Source of the DNA: Fremontodendron californicum
Lineage: Eukaryota > Streptophyta > Magnoliopsida > Malvales > Malvaceae
DNA length: 64,000 bases
Assembly (NCBI GenBank): GCA_030761205.1
Contig: JAULJL010000004.1
Coordinates: forward strand, 20,433,172 to 20,497,171
Direction of reading: 5' to 3'
The position numbers and the translations under genes were made by a program. Shown piece by piece: positions 47,285 through 58,303 of the stretch. Each line of letters opens with the position of its first letter. Position 1 is the stretch's first letter. The notes beneath the pieces were generated by a model that was given only the letters and a program-made list of their open reading frames with translations, did not search any database and was not told where the DNA came from.

Positions 47285-48728
47285 TGATGGAGACTCAATT
47301 AAGAGTTGTAAACCCAAGTGCAGGTTATGTTCAAGTAATAAATTCTCGGGTGTCCGAGGTCGAACCACAGGGAAGCGTATTAGTAAGTATAAGTTTATAA
47401 ATATATAAGAAAAAGAAAGTAAACAAGATATTAGGGAATCAACAACAAAACATAAAAGAAATTAAACAAAATATAAAAAACAATAAGAAAAGATGTTGAG
47501 GTTAGAGAATCCACTCTTGGTGTTATGCTAAGATTAATCTTGTTTTATTACACAATTGAAATCCATACATAAGGGAGGTTCCAATCGGAAGGTTTAGCAA
47601 TTCAGTCCAAATTGTCCAACGTCCATAGCATATGATATTATGTTCATTTGGTGTCCTCAAAACTCACAAAAAGAGTCCAAGCATTCCTTATGCCAAGGTA
47701 TATGTCTACAACAAATCAAGGTTATGAAACCAAGCATTTACTGTGCCATTTTCATTGTCAATAATGAATCAAGATCCCTACTTTGCAAGTATGATTTTAA
47801 ACCAAAAGAAAATATTATCTATACTAAATGATGATTTATTTTAGCTCATGTTTAAGAGACTAACCTTAGCATTTACCAAAAGCTTCACCTCATCACCTCA
47901 ACAATATGATTAGCAACACATACTAGATATGAAGAAAATGAAAAGAAAAATAAAGAAAAAGAAAACTAGAGAAAGGAAAAAAGAAGAAAACTTAGAGAAT
48001 TTTATTACAATGGCTAATATCCTACCAATGTATAATGTCTCTCAATACTCATCCAAGGCCCTCTATTTATACACCTTTTGGAGGGCTAAATGACAAGAGA
48101 CAAGCTTTACAAATTTCAAAGGTAGGTATAATAGGTGGGTGCATTTTTCTAACAATTTTCGTCATATTGTATGACAATTCTGATCAGCCAGCTTGATGGT
48201 CGATTTTGTCAATGGTGGAGGCTCGATCTGATCAAATGGTCTTCTAGAAAAATATGCCCCTATCAGTTACGGATCCATAGCCGTTGGAATCAGATCATTT
48301 GCTCATGTGGATCGGAAGATATGGTCAAAATACCAAAACAGGTCAGCACAGACGTCATTGCACATCAGCCAACTTGATGGTCGATTTCGCTAGGGAAAAC
48401 GACTCCGTTTCAAGAAGTGTAAAACATGAAAAAGATAGATATGCCTCTTAACTTTGCACTGTAAAAAATTCAGCCTTATTGCTTCAGTGAAACTCCAGAT
48501 ATAGCGGATATGGCAAAAGGTGTCGGAACTGGAACTGAACTGGATTTGCCCTTAATTGTTGATTTAACCTAGTAATCTGAAATCACTCAAAGAAACTCGT
48601 GAAAAACACCAAATTACATAAAAATATAAAATATCATAAACACAATTAGACTAAGCAATAATAACTCGTATTTGACACAAAACAATAATAAAACATAACT
48701 AAAAACTATATAATTATACGAGTTATCA
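47285..48728 (-). repeat. C LTR, middle (shared by both copies)
   Basis: 1444 bp. It serves as 5' LTR of copy 1 (PBS to its left) and 3' LTR of copy 2 (PPT to its right). It matches the right LTR except for one base I can see (AAGATTAA against AATATTAA near 47532). Sense TATA at 48061-48073. Confidence 0.94.
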
Positions 48729-50709
48729 CACCCCCACACTTAGATTGTTGCTAGTCCCTAGCAACGACTCAATAAAATAAGAAAATCTAATCTAATCCAT
48801 TTTCGTTGGAAATCACGGTGGCACTTAGCATGTGACACAAGCCTTTAAACCCCTAGGTGTCCCTAGTGGACGAGTTTAGTCTCGTGAGGGTTTGCTAGAA
48901 CGATACCCACAAACATTGAAAAACTAAAATATAAGTAAACTACATACACTAAAAATATTTACTCCTAATCCTTTCAATATAAATTAGAGACAATCTTTGA
49001 ACAAGTCTTATAAACTAATCAATAGCTCAAAGAATTTCACAAAAATTCATGCTTGAATGTAAATAAATGAGTTAAGCCAATATTAACATAACATATTTCA
49101 ATCAAAATAGTGCATATTCAAACTTAATCTCAACTTCTCACATGGGATACTCTCTTGATTTTCACTCTTTAAAGTAGTGGTAAAGTGTTTACACTCAATC
49201 AATCTCATGAAAACAGTTCTGCCATATGCTTGCTTGTCCACCTATTCTCCACTATTTAGATCATACAACTTCATAAATCAAGAGGTCTTTATTCAAGGTT
49301 GTAATGGGGCCAAAGGGTTATAATATGGTTAAAGAACAAAAGGATAAAGATATCACAAAGGTTCCAAAGAGTTCATAGAGTTTAGAGACATAATAAGATC
49401 ATACAAATAAAACTTCTCAAAACTCTTATAAAGCACATAATAACATAGGCTAAATATTCATGTTGAGTCTTTGCATCATTCTAACCAACTTTGTAACATC
49501 TTTTTCTTTACTTTAACTAGAAATTCAAGAGAAGATTTTTTTTTTTTTTAAATATGGGAATGTATTTGACAATGATCCCTTTCTTTTTCTCTTGACTTTT
49601 TCTTTTCTTTTCTTCCCCCACACTTATCTTTTGTTTCTAACCCAAATTTTCAACTAAAAATATCCCTTGTTTTTTTTTTTTTTTTTTTTTGCAATATGTC
49701 TCAAAATATAAAAATCCATCTTTAGAACAAGGGTAAGGATATAAGTATATTTAGGCTAGGTGTAAGTTGTGGTTACCAATAAAACAGCATATTTAATGTA
49801 GGCTCAAATTGGCTCACTAGTGGGGATGTTCTCTTAGAACATTAATAATGGATGGCTGTTTGGCTCTGGTTATAATCCTAATGCCTCTATCATATTCATG
49901 TTGTCACATGTATCAATATAGTCTCAAACGGTTTAAAGCAAGTTCTAGAGAATCATGTAATCATAAGAGCACTCAAGAAAGAAATTAGATTGATTTGTAT
50001 AATGCATCAATCATTATAGGCTCAAAAACTCACAAGGATGATTATACAAGTCAGATTAAGTCTAAACATGCTTCTTTCTCAATCAACATATCATATTAAC
50101 ATTGGCTCATAAAAAGGTTGACATCAAGCTCAATTCTCATGAAAATCTTCTCACTAATAAATCTGTTTTAGACTTATGCAATTCATATCTCATCATTGTA
50201 TTAAAAAGGAACTAGAACACACTAAAAACACACTAAGCCTAAACATGTTTTTTTTTTTTTTTTTTTGAAGAAGATTAAATCAAACTGACAAGGTATGTCT
50301 CAAGTCTCCCTTACTCAGACCTTGTTCAGAATGAATACTTCTAAATTGCTTAAAACACAAAAAAAAAAAAAATTTATTAGCAAAAGTATGTCCCTTACCC
50401 CCTACTAAAATATGACATTGTCCCCAATGTCAAATTTTAAAGGTAGAATTTAGGAGATATTACCTGCAGAGGTTGCTAACCACTTATTATAACTGAGACA
50501 CAACAAACAAAATGTTAGATAATGTCGCCGAAAGTGTATTTGACCTGTCAGAAGAAAATATTTACCTAACAAAAGATTTTTGCGTGATTTCAGGAAGAAA
50601 ATCAAAAAGAGAAGAAAAATCAACCGTAAAAGTCAAAAGTAATAATGTCGCCGAAAGTGTATTTGGCATCTTCCTTTGGTTTTACGTCCAGAAACGGCTT
50701 AAACGCCTT
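48729..50709 (-). mobile_element. C copy 2 3' non-coding region
   Basis: Same content as 28786-30768: PPT at 48729-48739, stem-loop at 48747-48765, inverted repeat at 50414-50431, and 123-bp spaced direct repeats at about 50519 and 50642. No protein is recognised. Confidence 0.82.
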
Positions 50710-51246
50710 CTATGAGTCGAGGATATGCTTCCCATCCAGTTTTCTTACAAGCTGGCAAACAGGGTCTTTTAACATCAGATTCCCAAGATGTTGCCATTCC
50801 CTTTGGAATTGCGGCCATAAATCAAGAATTTCTCTTTGTACGTCTCCACTAGGATGCGTCTCAAGAGAAAGTTGGATATTACCCAAATTCTCCTTACTCA
50901 GTCCATCCTTAATGAATTCAATTTTATCATCTCGATTAGAGGACGGAATCCCAATAGAACGACATTTACCGTTACACGTTCATCGTGCACATTTGTGGCA
51001 ATTTGAACTCATGCGCTTTGCTCGTCGCTTCTTTGCAAAAGTGCTTCTACCTGTACCTGGTAAATGCAAAACAGGAAGATATTCATCTTCACGTACCTTG
51101 GCTTCAATTATCCAACGTATGTCTTCAGGAATCCCTTTGTGCATAAGCATTCTTAATCTTTCAAATCGAACTTGGTAAAGCTTCAGTAAAATATTTCGAG
51201 GAAAAGGAGGAAATCGTTTCTGCAATCTTGTGAGAATATCATCCAT
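50710..51246 (-). pseudogene. Accessory frame resembling carlavirus-type nucleic-acid-binding protein
   Basis: Downstream of pol, an ATG at 51246 opens 88 codons ending in TGA at 50980-50982. The same frame then stays open to a stop at 50710-50712, about 89 more codons. The first part has a helical segment with GIPEDI near residue 38, a very basic stretch RSTFAKKRRAKR near 67-78, and CHKC near 83-86. A second cysteine pair, TCNGKC, lies just after the TGA. A helix with a G-I-P-x-D motif, an arginine/lysine-rich stretch and then a four-cysteine cluster is the layout of the cysteine-rich nucleic-acid-binding proteins of carlaviruses and relatives, which bind RNA or DNA and can affect silencing. 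The TGA splits the cysteine cluster, so the product is probably inactive unless the stop is bypassed. The homology is inferred from remembered family features only. The last 60 or so residues have no match that I know. Confidence 0.55.
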
Positions 51247-51390
51247 CTTGAAAAAAAATGAAAAAGAAATTGAAAAAGAAATTTATATACAATATCAGTT
51301 TTTGTGGGTAGCTGATGGGACCGACTTAAATAATCACGGAGTACCGTTATCCGCCATTTAACCGGGGTTAAAAAAAAATTATATTTACAT
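51247..51390 (-). other. Spacer between pol and accessory frame
   Basis: It holds an ATG starting a seven-codon frame, a TATATAAAT run and a pyrimidine-rich stretch ending CAAG before the accessory ATG. It could be a leader or a weak promoter; no direct evidence separates these. Part of it (up to 51343) is within the segment missing from copy 1. Confidence 0.4.
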
Positions 51391-54300
51391 CTAGTTATTT
51401 TCAAAACAAGGATCAGAAAGAAAAACAACCTCTTCTTGAGTAACATGATTTTCCAAAAAGAGTTTGAGTCTTTGTCCATTTACCTTGAATACGTTACCAT
51501 TTTGAGGATTCTCAATGTCAACTGCTCCATAATGATACACATGCTTAACCACAAATGGGCCAGTCCATCTTGATCTCAACTTACCAGGAAATATGTGAAA
51601 TCTAGAATTATAAAGTAGAACTTTTTGCCCAACATCAAATATTTTTCTTGAAATTAACTTGTCATGAAAGGCTTTAGTTCTTTCTTTATGAATTTTAGAA
51701 TTCTCATATGCATCATTTCTGAGTTCCTCAAGTTCATTTATTTGTAATTTCCGTAAATTAGAAGCGTCATCAAGGTTTGAGTTGAACATTTTAATGGCCC
51801 AATATGCTTTATGCTCAAGTTCCACAGGTAAATGACAAGGTTTTCCATAAACTAGCCTATAAGGAGACATGCCCAATGCTGTTTTAAAAGCTGTTCGATA
51901 GGCCCATAATGCATCGTTAAGTCTAAGGGACCAATCTTTGCGATTTGGATTAACCGTCTTTTCCAAAATTTGTTTAATCTCCCTATTTGCTAATTCTACC
52001 TGTCCATTTGTCTGCGGGTGATAAGGGGTTGCAACTTTGTGTGTAATGGCATATTTCTTCATTAATGTTTCAAAAACCTTGTTGCAAAAATGTGTTCCCC
52101 CATCACTTATGATAGATCGAGGAATTCCAAATCGACTCAAAATATTTTCTTTTAAAAATTTAATCACTGTTTTGTGATCATTATTTCGACATGGAATTGC
52201 CTCTATCCACTTTGAAACATAATCTATTGCAACTAAAATGTATAAGAAACCAAAAGATGGTGGAAATGGTCCCATGAAATCAATACCCCAACAGTCAAAA
52301 ATTTCAATTACAAGAATTGGGTTCAAAGGCATCATGTTTCTTTTCGAAATGGAACCTAATTTTTGACAACTTTCACATGACTTGCAAAAATTATGTGCAT
52401 CTTTGAATAAAGTTGGCCAGTAAAATCCACACTGTAAAATTTTTGCAGCAGTTTTCTTTGATGAAAAATGACCACCACATGCCTCAGAATGACAAAACTT
52501 AATTACACTACTTACCTCATTGTCGGGAATGCATCTTCGAAAAATCTGATCAGGACAATATTTGAACAAGTAAGGGTCATCCCAATAGAACTTCTTTACC
52601 TCATTTAGAAACTTCCTTTTATCTTGGGGGCTCCATTGAGAAGGAATTTTTCCTGTAGCAAGAAAATTAGCAATGTCAGCAAACCAAGGTGTCGTGGAGA
52701 CAATTAGAAGTTGTTCATCAGGAAAAGTATCATTTATTGGTGAGGTTCCAAAAGATTCATCACAAACAAGTCTTGATAAATGATCAGCCACCATATTTTC
52801 TACTCCTTTTTTATCTCGAATGGTGATGTCAAATTCTTGCAGCAAAATGATCCACCTCAGCAACCTAGGTTTTGCATCCTTCTTAGAGAGAAGATATTTT
52901 AAAGCTGCATGATCACTAAAGACAACAATTGATGATCCAACAAGGTAAGATCTGAATTTATCCAATGCAAAAACAACTGCAAGTAATTCCTTTTCTGTAG
53001 TGGAATAATTCATTTGGGCTCTATTTAAAGTTTTACTTGCATAGTAAATTACATGTGGTTTATTATCTTTCCTTTGTCCTAACACAGCACCAACAGCATA
53101 GTCACTAGCATCACACATTATTTCAAATGGTAAAGACCAATCAGGAGATCTCATAATAGGAGCAGTAGTGAGCATATTTTTGAGTTTTTCAAAAGCATCT
53201 TCACAATCTTTAGTCCATTCAAATGCAGTGTCTTTCATTAAAAGATTACATAGAGGTTTAGATATCGTGCTAAAATCTTTTATGAATCTTCTATAAAAAC
53301 CTGCATGTCCCAAGAATGACCTAATGTCCTTTACTGTCTTTGGTGTGGGTAGATTAGCAATCAATTCAATTTTTGACTTGTCTACCTCAATCCCTTTTGC
53401 AGAAACAATGTGACCTAGTACAATACCTTTAGTGACCATGAAATGACATTTTTCCCAATTAAGAACAAGATTTTTTTCTTCACATCTAATCAATACATTT
53501 TTCAAATTGGCTAAGCAATCATCAAATGAATCACCAGAAACAGAAAAATCATCCATGAAAATCTCAAGATTACGTTCAATCATGTCACTAAAAATACTAA
53601 GCATGCATCTTTGAAATGTGGCAGGGGCGTTACATAATCCAAATGGCATTCTACGATATGCAAAAGTACCAAAAGGACATGTAAAAGTGGTTTTCTCTTG
53701 GTCCTCAAGTGCAATGGCAATTTGATTATATCCAGAATATCCATCTAGAAAACAATAAAACTCATGCCCTGCAACTCTTTCTAAGATTTGATCCATGAAA
53801 GGCAAAGGGAAATGATCTTTCCTCGTCACTGAGTTAAGTTTCCTATAGTCAATGCACATGCGCCAACCAGTAACAGTCCTAGTTGGAATTAATTCATTGT
53901 TTTCATTTTTAACTACAGTAACTCCAGATTTCTTAGGTACGACTTGAGTAGGACTTACCCATTTGCTATCAGAGATAGGATAAATGATTCCATTATCTAA
54001 AAGTTTAATGACTTCATTTCTCACTACTTCTTTCATATTAGGATTAAGCCTTCGTTGCATTTGTCTAGAGGGTTTAGCATTTTCCTCTAAATAAATATTA
54101 TGTGTGCAGATTAATGGGCTTATTCCCTTTATGTCAGCTAAGGTCCATCCTAATGCATTTTTGTGCATCTTCAAAAGTTGTAACAACTTACCTTCTTGTA
54201 GTTCATCAAGATGTGAAGAAATTATGACTGGAAAAGTTTCATTCTCACCCAAAAAGGAATATTTTAGCTCGGATGGCAATGGTTTTAAATCCAGCTTGGG

Positions 54301-56658
54301 TGGTTCAATAGTTGATGGTACAGTGACATTTGTGAGTGATGGAAGTTCCTCAAACTTTTGTTTCCAGCAATGCTTATCCTGAAAAGAATTTAACAAAGAA
54401 TCAGTGTGTAAAATTTCTGAAGCATTATCAAACTCACATTCAATTAAATAAGCTTCTAAAGGATCATGGAATGTGGTAGTGGTGAGATGTTCATGAACAA
54501 GTTCTTCAATGAAATCCACTTCATGTACTTCTGAATCATCACCAGGTTGCTTGCAAATGTTGAACACATTTAATTCTAAAGTCATATTTCCAAAAGAAAT
54601 GTTCAAAATACCATTCCTGCAATTTATCAGAGCATTAGAAGTTGCAAGAAATGGACGGCCTAATATAACAGGAATTTGAACATTTGGATTTGAAACAGGA
54701 TGTGTGTCCAAAACAATAAAATCAACAGGGAAGTAAAAATTATCAATTTGAACCGAAACATCTTCAACTATCCCTCGAGGAATTTTTACAGAACGATCAG
54801 CTAGTTGAAGTGTAACAGGTGTTTCCTTGAGTTCACCTAAACCTAACTGTTGATAAACAGAAAAAGGCAAAAGATTAACACTAGCACCAAGATCAAGCAA
54901 TGCACGTTCTATTCTAGTGTTTCCAATGATGCATGAGATTGTTGGATATCCAGGATCTTTGAATTTTGGTGGAGTAAGGTGCTGAATGATTGAGCTCACA
55001 CTTTCCGTCAGAAATGCTTTCTTTTGTACATTATGTTTCCTTTTAAATGTGCACAAGTCCTTCAAAAATTTAGCATAAGATGGAACTTGTTTGATTGCAC
55101 CCAATAAAGGAATGTTAATCTTAACTTGTTTGAAAAGTTCATAAATTTCTGCATTTTGATTCAAATTCTTTATTGTTTGCAACCTTTGAGGAAAAGGAGC
55201 AGGATGCATACCTTTTTCTTTGTCCAAATTTTCAAGAAGTTCAGACTTACCATCATCCTTACCATTACTTTTCGGAGGGGAAGGAGGATCTTGGTCTTTT
55301 GATGGAATGTTTTTGTCAATTGCCTTTCCACTTCGAAGAGTTGTGATAGAACTGGCATTTTCCTGTTGAGTTTCATTGGAGCAAGAAACAAGACATTGAG
55401 TAGAAGGGTTAGGCTGAGGTTGAGCAGGAAACTTACCTTTTTCTTGAGTGCGTAATGAAGCTGTCAATGTGGACAAGGTGTTTTTGATCTCATTGATGTC
55501 CTGTGAAGTTTGGTTATTCACATTTGCTTGTGTTTGCATGAATGCTTGCAATGTCTCTTCCAAGGTTTGTACACGTGAAGGTTGATAGGAAAAAGTGTTT
55601 CCCGGCTTTTGAGATTGTGGTACCTGAACATGATTATTATTTCGCCAACTGAAGTTGGGATGATTTCTCCATTCAGGGTTATACGTTTCTGAGTAAGGAG
55701 AAGGAAAAGGCTTTTTAAATGTGTTTATGGAATTTACTTGATCATGCAACGCTTCTTTAAGAATGGGAATGTTTGGACATTTAGAAGTGGGGTGTCCCAT
55801 GATTTCACAAATTCCACAACTTTCTTCATTTTTAACCGTTTTGACTTCTTTTACTTCTCTAAGTTCCATGGCTTCAATCTTTCTAGCCAAATTAGCTACT
55901 TTAGCTTTTATCTCATCTTCTTGACTAAAATGATATTTTCCTCTGTTAGAAACAACATTAGATCTATTGGAACTTTCAGAGAAATTATCTGTGTGCCAGG
56001 CTTGAGAGTTATCTGCCAAATGGTCTAGGTAGTCAAAGGCTTCTTCAGGTTCTTTTTCTAGAAACTCACCGTTACACATTGTTTCAACAAATTGTTTAGT
56101 TTCGGGAGTTAAACTTTCATAAAAGAAACTAATAAGATGCCATTTTTCAAAACCATGATGCGGACAAGAACTTAACAAATCTTTAAAACGCTCCCAGCAC
56201 TGAAAAAATGCTTCATTTTGATTTTGATTGAAATTTTGAATATGTCTTTTCAAAGCAGTAGTTTTATGTGCTGGGAAAAATTTCTTTAGAAACTTAGTTT
56301 GTAATTCTTGCCATGTGCCAATTGACCTTGGTTTTAAATTATGAAACCAAATTTTTGCTTTGTCTTTTAAAGAAAAAGGAAATAATTTTAGCTTGACAAT
56401 TTCATTTGTACATTGTTGGTCATTAAAGGTGACACATACATCTTCGAAGTCTTTTAGAAACGAGTAAGCACTTTCCGATTCCAACCCATAGAAATTTGGA
56501 AGCAAAGCTATCATACCTGGTTTAAAACGAAAGTTGTTTGCATTGAGAGGAAAAATAAAACAAGAGGGTGATGAGCTTCGAGTTGGTTGCAAGTAGTCAC
56601 GCATGGTGCGTACTTGTCTGTTCTCATCTTCAGCATGAATACTTTCATTGTCAGCCAT
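51391..56658 (-). CDS. gag-pol: Athila Gag-Pol polyprotein, intact (C copy 2)
   Basis: A single frame of 1755 codons from the ATG at 56658 (MADNESIH). An upstream in-frame ATG at 56751 adds 31 residues unlike Gag. Domains in order: Gag capsid (about 45-230); zinc knuckle CGICEIMGHPTSKC (281-294, C-x2-C-x4-H-x4-C); aspartic protease with DLGAS (about 589) and ILGRPF (about 666); reverse transcriptase with FLDGYSGYNQ (about 970) and FMDD (about 1034); RNase H with CDAS (about 1182), the TEKELLAV glutamate and SDHAAL; integrase HHCC finger (about 1390-1431); and a D-D-35-E core (about 1460, 1519, 1555), then a GPF motif near 1700. All expected catalytic residues are present and there is no frameshift or stop. 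The FMDDFSV and GHAGFYRRFIKDFS text is typical of Athila. With both LTRs, PBS and PPT, this copy could be autonomous. Confidence 0.96.
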   Translation of the reverse strand: MADNESIHAEDENRQVRTMRDYLQPTRSSSPSCFIFPLNANNFRFKPGMIALLPNFYGLESESAYSFLKDFEDVCVTFNDQQCTNEIVKLKLFPFSLKDKAKIWFHNLKPRSIGTWQELQTKFLKKFFPAHKTTALKRHIQNFNQNQNEAFFQCWERFKDLLSSCPHHGFEKWHLISFFYESLTPETKQFVETMCNGEFLEKEPEEAFDYLDHLADNSQAWHTDNFSESSNRSNVVSNRGKYHFSQEDEIKAKVANLARKIEAMELREVKEVKTVKNEESCGICEIMGHPTSKCPNIPILKEALHDQVNSINTFKKPFPSPYSETYNPEWRNHPNFSWRNNNHVQVPQSQKPGNTFSYQPSRVQTLEETLQAFMQTQANVNNQTSQDINEIKNTLSTLTASLRTQEKGKFPAQPQPNPSTQCLVSCSNETQQENASSITTLRSGKAIDKNIPSKDQDPPSPPKSNGKDDGKSELLENLDKEKGMHPAPFPQRLQTIKNLNQNAEIYELFKQVKINIPLLGAIKQVPSYAKFLKDLCTFKRKHNVQKKAFLTESVSSIIQHLTPPKFKDPGYPTISCIIGNTRIERALLDLGASVNLLPFSVYQQLGLGELKETPVTLQLADRSVKIPRGIVEDVSVQIDNFYFPVDFIVLDTHPVSNPNVQIPVILGRPFLATSNALINCRNGILNISFGNMTLELNVFNICKQPGDDSEVHEVDFIEELVHEHLTTTTFHDPLEAYLIECEFDNASEILHTDSLLNSFQDKHCWKQKFEELPSLTNVTVPSTIEPPKLDLKPLPSELKYSFLGENETFPVIISSHLDELQEGKLLQLLKMHKNALGWTLADIKGISPLICTHNIYLEENAKPSRQMQRRLNPNMKEVVRNEVIKLLDNGIIYPISDSKWVSPTQVVPKKSGVTVVKNENNELIPTRTVTGWRMCIDYRKLNSVTRKDHFPLPFMDQILERVAGHEFYCFLDGYSGYNQIAIALEDQEKTTFTCPFGTFAYRRMPFGLCNAPATFQRCMLSIFSDMIERNLEIFMDDFSVSGDSFDDCLANLKNVLIRCEEKNLVLNWEKCHFMVTKGIVLGHIVSAKGIEVDKSKIELIANLPTPKTVKDIRSFLGHAGFYRRFIKDFSTISKPLCNLLMKDTAFEWTKDCEDAFEKLKNMLTTAPIMRSPDWSLPFEIMCDASDYAVGAVLGQRKDNKPHVIYYASKTLNRAQMNYSTTEKELLAVVFALDKFRSYLVGSSIVVFSDHAALKYLLSKKDAKPRLLRWIILLQEFDITIRDKKGVENMVADHLSRLVCDESFGTSPINDTFPDEQLLIVSTTPWFADIANFLATGKIPSQWSPQDKRKFLNEVKKFYWDDPYLFKYCPDQIFRRCIPDNEVSSVIKFCHSEACGGHFSSKKTAAKILQCGFYWPTLFKDAHNFCKSCESCQKLGSISKRNMMPLNPILVIEIFDCWGIDFMGPFPPSFGFLYILVAIDYVSKWIEAIPCRNNDHKTVIKFLKENILSRFGIPRSIISDGGTHFCNKVFETLMKKYAITHKVATPYHPQTNGQVELANREIKQILEKTVNPNRKDWSLRLNDALWAYRTAFKTALGMSPYRLVYGKPCHLPVELEHKAYWAIKMFNSNLDDASNLRKLQINELEELRNDAYENSKIHKERTKAFHDKLISRKIFDVGQKVLLYNSRFHIFPGKLRSRWTGPFVVKHVYHYGAVDIENPQNGNVFKVNGQRLKLFLENHVTQEEVVFLSDPCFENN

Positions 56659-56859
56659 GGTAGGAGTTGTATTAGAAAGATTACCTGAAAAAGTTTCACA
56701 ATAAAATCTAACTAAACGACGAGATCTAAAATCACGTCGCCAAACAAGCATAAAACAAAGTTAATATACAGATTAGGCGGTATAACCAGCCAATAAAAAT
56801 AAATATACTTATAAACTTATATACTTAGTATTGCCTCCCCGGCAACGGCGCCAAAAACT
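56659..56859 (-). other. C copy 2 leader with tRNA-Asp primer site
   Basis: TGGCGCCGTTGCCGGGGAG lies on the minus strand at 56835-56853, six bases from the 5' LTR. It is complementary to the 3' end of plant tRNA-Asp and is the standard Athila primer site. The remainder is untranslated leader. Confidence 0.92.
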
Positions 56860-58303
56860 TGATGGAGACTCAATTAAGAGTTGTAAACCCAAGTGCAGGT
56901 TATGTTCAAGTAATAAATTCTCGGGTGTCCGAGGTCGAACCACAGGGAAGCGTATTAGTAAGTATAAGTTTATAAATATATAAGAAAAAGAAAGTAAACA
57001 AGATATTAGGGAATCAACAACAAAACATAAAAGAAATTAAACAAAATATAAAAAACAATAAGAAAAGATGTTGAGGTTAGAGAATCCACTCTTGGTGTTA
57101 TGCTAATATTAATCTTGTTTTATTACACAATTGAAATCCATACATAAGGGAGGTTCCAATCGGAAGGTTTAGCAATTCAGTCCAAATTGTCCAACGTCCA
57201 TAGCATATGATATTATGTTCATTTGGTGTCCTCAAAACTCACAAAAAGAGTCCAAGCATTCCTTATGCCAAGGTATATGTCTACAACAAATCAAGGTTAT
57301 GAAACCAAGCATTTACTGTGCCATTTTCATTGTCAATAATGAATCAAGATCCCTACTTTGCAAGTATGATTTTAAACCAAAAGAAAATATTATCTATACT
57401 AAATGATGATTTATTTTAGCTCATGTTTAAGAGACTAACCTTAGCATTTACCAAAAGCTTCACCTCATCACCTCAACAATATGATTAGCAACACATACTA
57501 GATATGAAGAAAATGAAAAGAAAAATAAAGAAAAAGAAAACTAGAGAAAGGAAAAAAGAAGAAAACTTAGAGAATTTTATTACAATGGCTAATATCCTAC
57601 CAATGTATAATGTCTCTCAATACTCATCCAAGGCCCTCTATTTATACACCTTTTGGAGGGCTAAATGACAAGAGACAAGCTTTACAAATTTCAAAGGTAG
57701 GTATAATAGGTGGGTGCATTTTTCTAACAATTTTCGTCATATTGTATGACAATTCTGATCAGCCAGCTTGATGGTCGATTTTGTCAATGGTGGAGGCTCG
57801 ATCTGATCAAATGGTCTTCTAGAAAAATATGCCCCTATCAGTTACGGATCCATAGCCGTTGGAATCAGATCATTTGCTCATGTGGATCGGAAGATATGGT
57901 CAAAATACCAAAACAGGTCAGCACAGACGTCATTGCACATCAGCCAACTTGATGGTCGATTTCGCTAGGGAAAACGACTCCGTTTCAAGAAGTGTAAAAC
58001 ATGAAAAAGATAGATATGCCTCTTAACTTTGCACTGTAAAAAATTCAGCCTTATTGCTTCAGTGAAACTCCAGATATAGCGGATATGGCAAAAGGTGTCG
58101 GAACTGGAACTGAACTGGATTTGCCCTTAATTGTTGATTTAACCTAGTAATCTGAAATCACTCAAAGAAACTCGTGAAAAACACCAAATTACATAAAAAT
58201 ATAAAATATCATAAACACAATTAGACTAAGCAATAATAACTCGTATTTGACACAAAACAATAATAAAACATAACTAAAAACTATATAATTATACGAGTTA
58301 TCA
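56860..58303 (-). repeat. C LTR, right (5' LTR of copy 2)
   Basis: 1444 bp, TG...CA ends on the sense strand, TSD GGCTT at 58304-58308. TATA candidate at 57636-57648. Nearly identical to the other two. Confidence 0.94.

Larger units (their letters stand above)
27342..58303 (-). mobile_element. Element C: three-LTR tandem Athila retrotransposon
   Basis: Three nearly identical 1444-bp LTRs lie at 27342-28785, 47285-48728 and 56860-58303. They separate two internal regions in the same orientation. Outer flanks carry the 5-bp TSD GGCTT (27337-27341 and 58304-58308), while there is no TSD at the middle LTR. The whole 31-kb unit is therefore one locus. The right internal copy (48729-56859) is complete. 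The left internal copy (28786-47284) carries element B, a 441-bp deletion and a frameshift. LTR ends TGATAACTCG...TCCATCA (sense), the tRNA-Asp primer sites, and reverse transcriptase and integrase motifs place it in the Athila lineage. Confidence 0.93.

Noticed and set aside
50980..50982. TGA in the accessory frame read as a programmed readthrough site
   Set aside because: Possible, but no readthrough signal or supporting copy is visible; a simple C-to-T nonsense change is the plainer reading.
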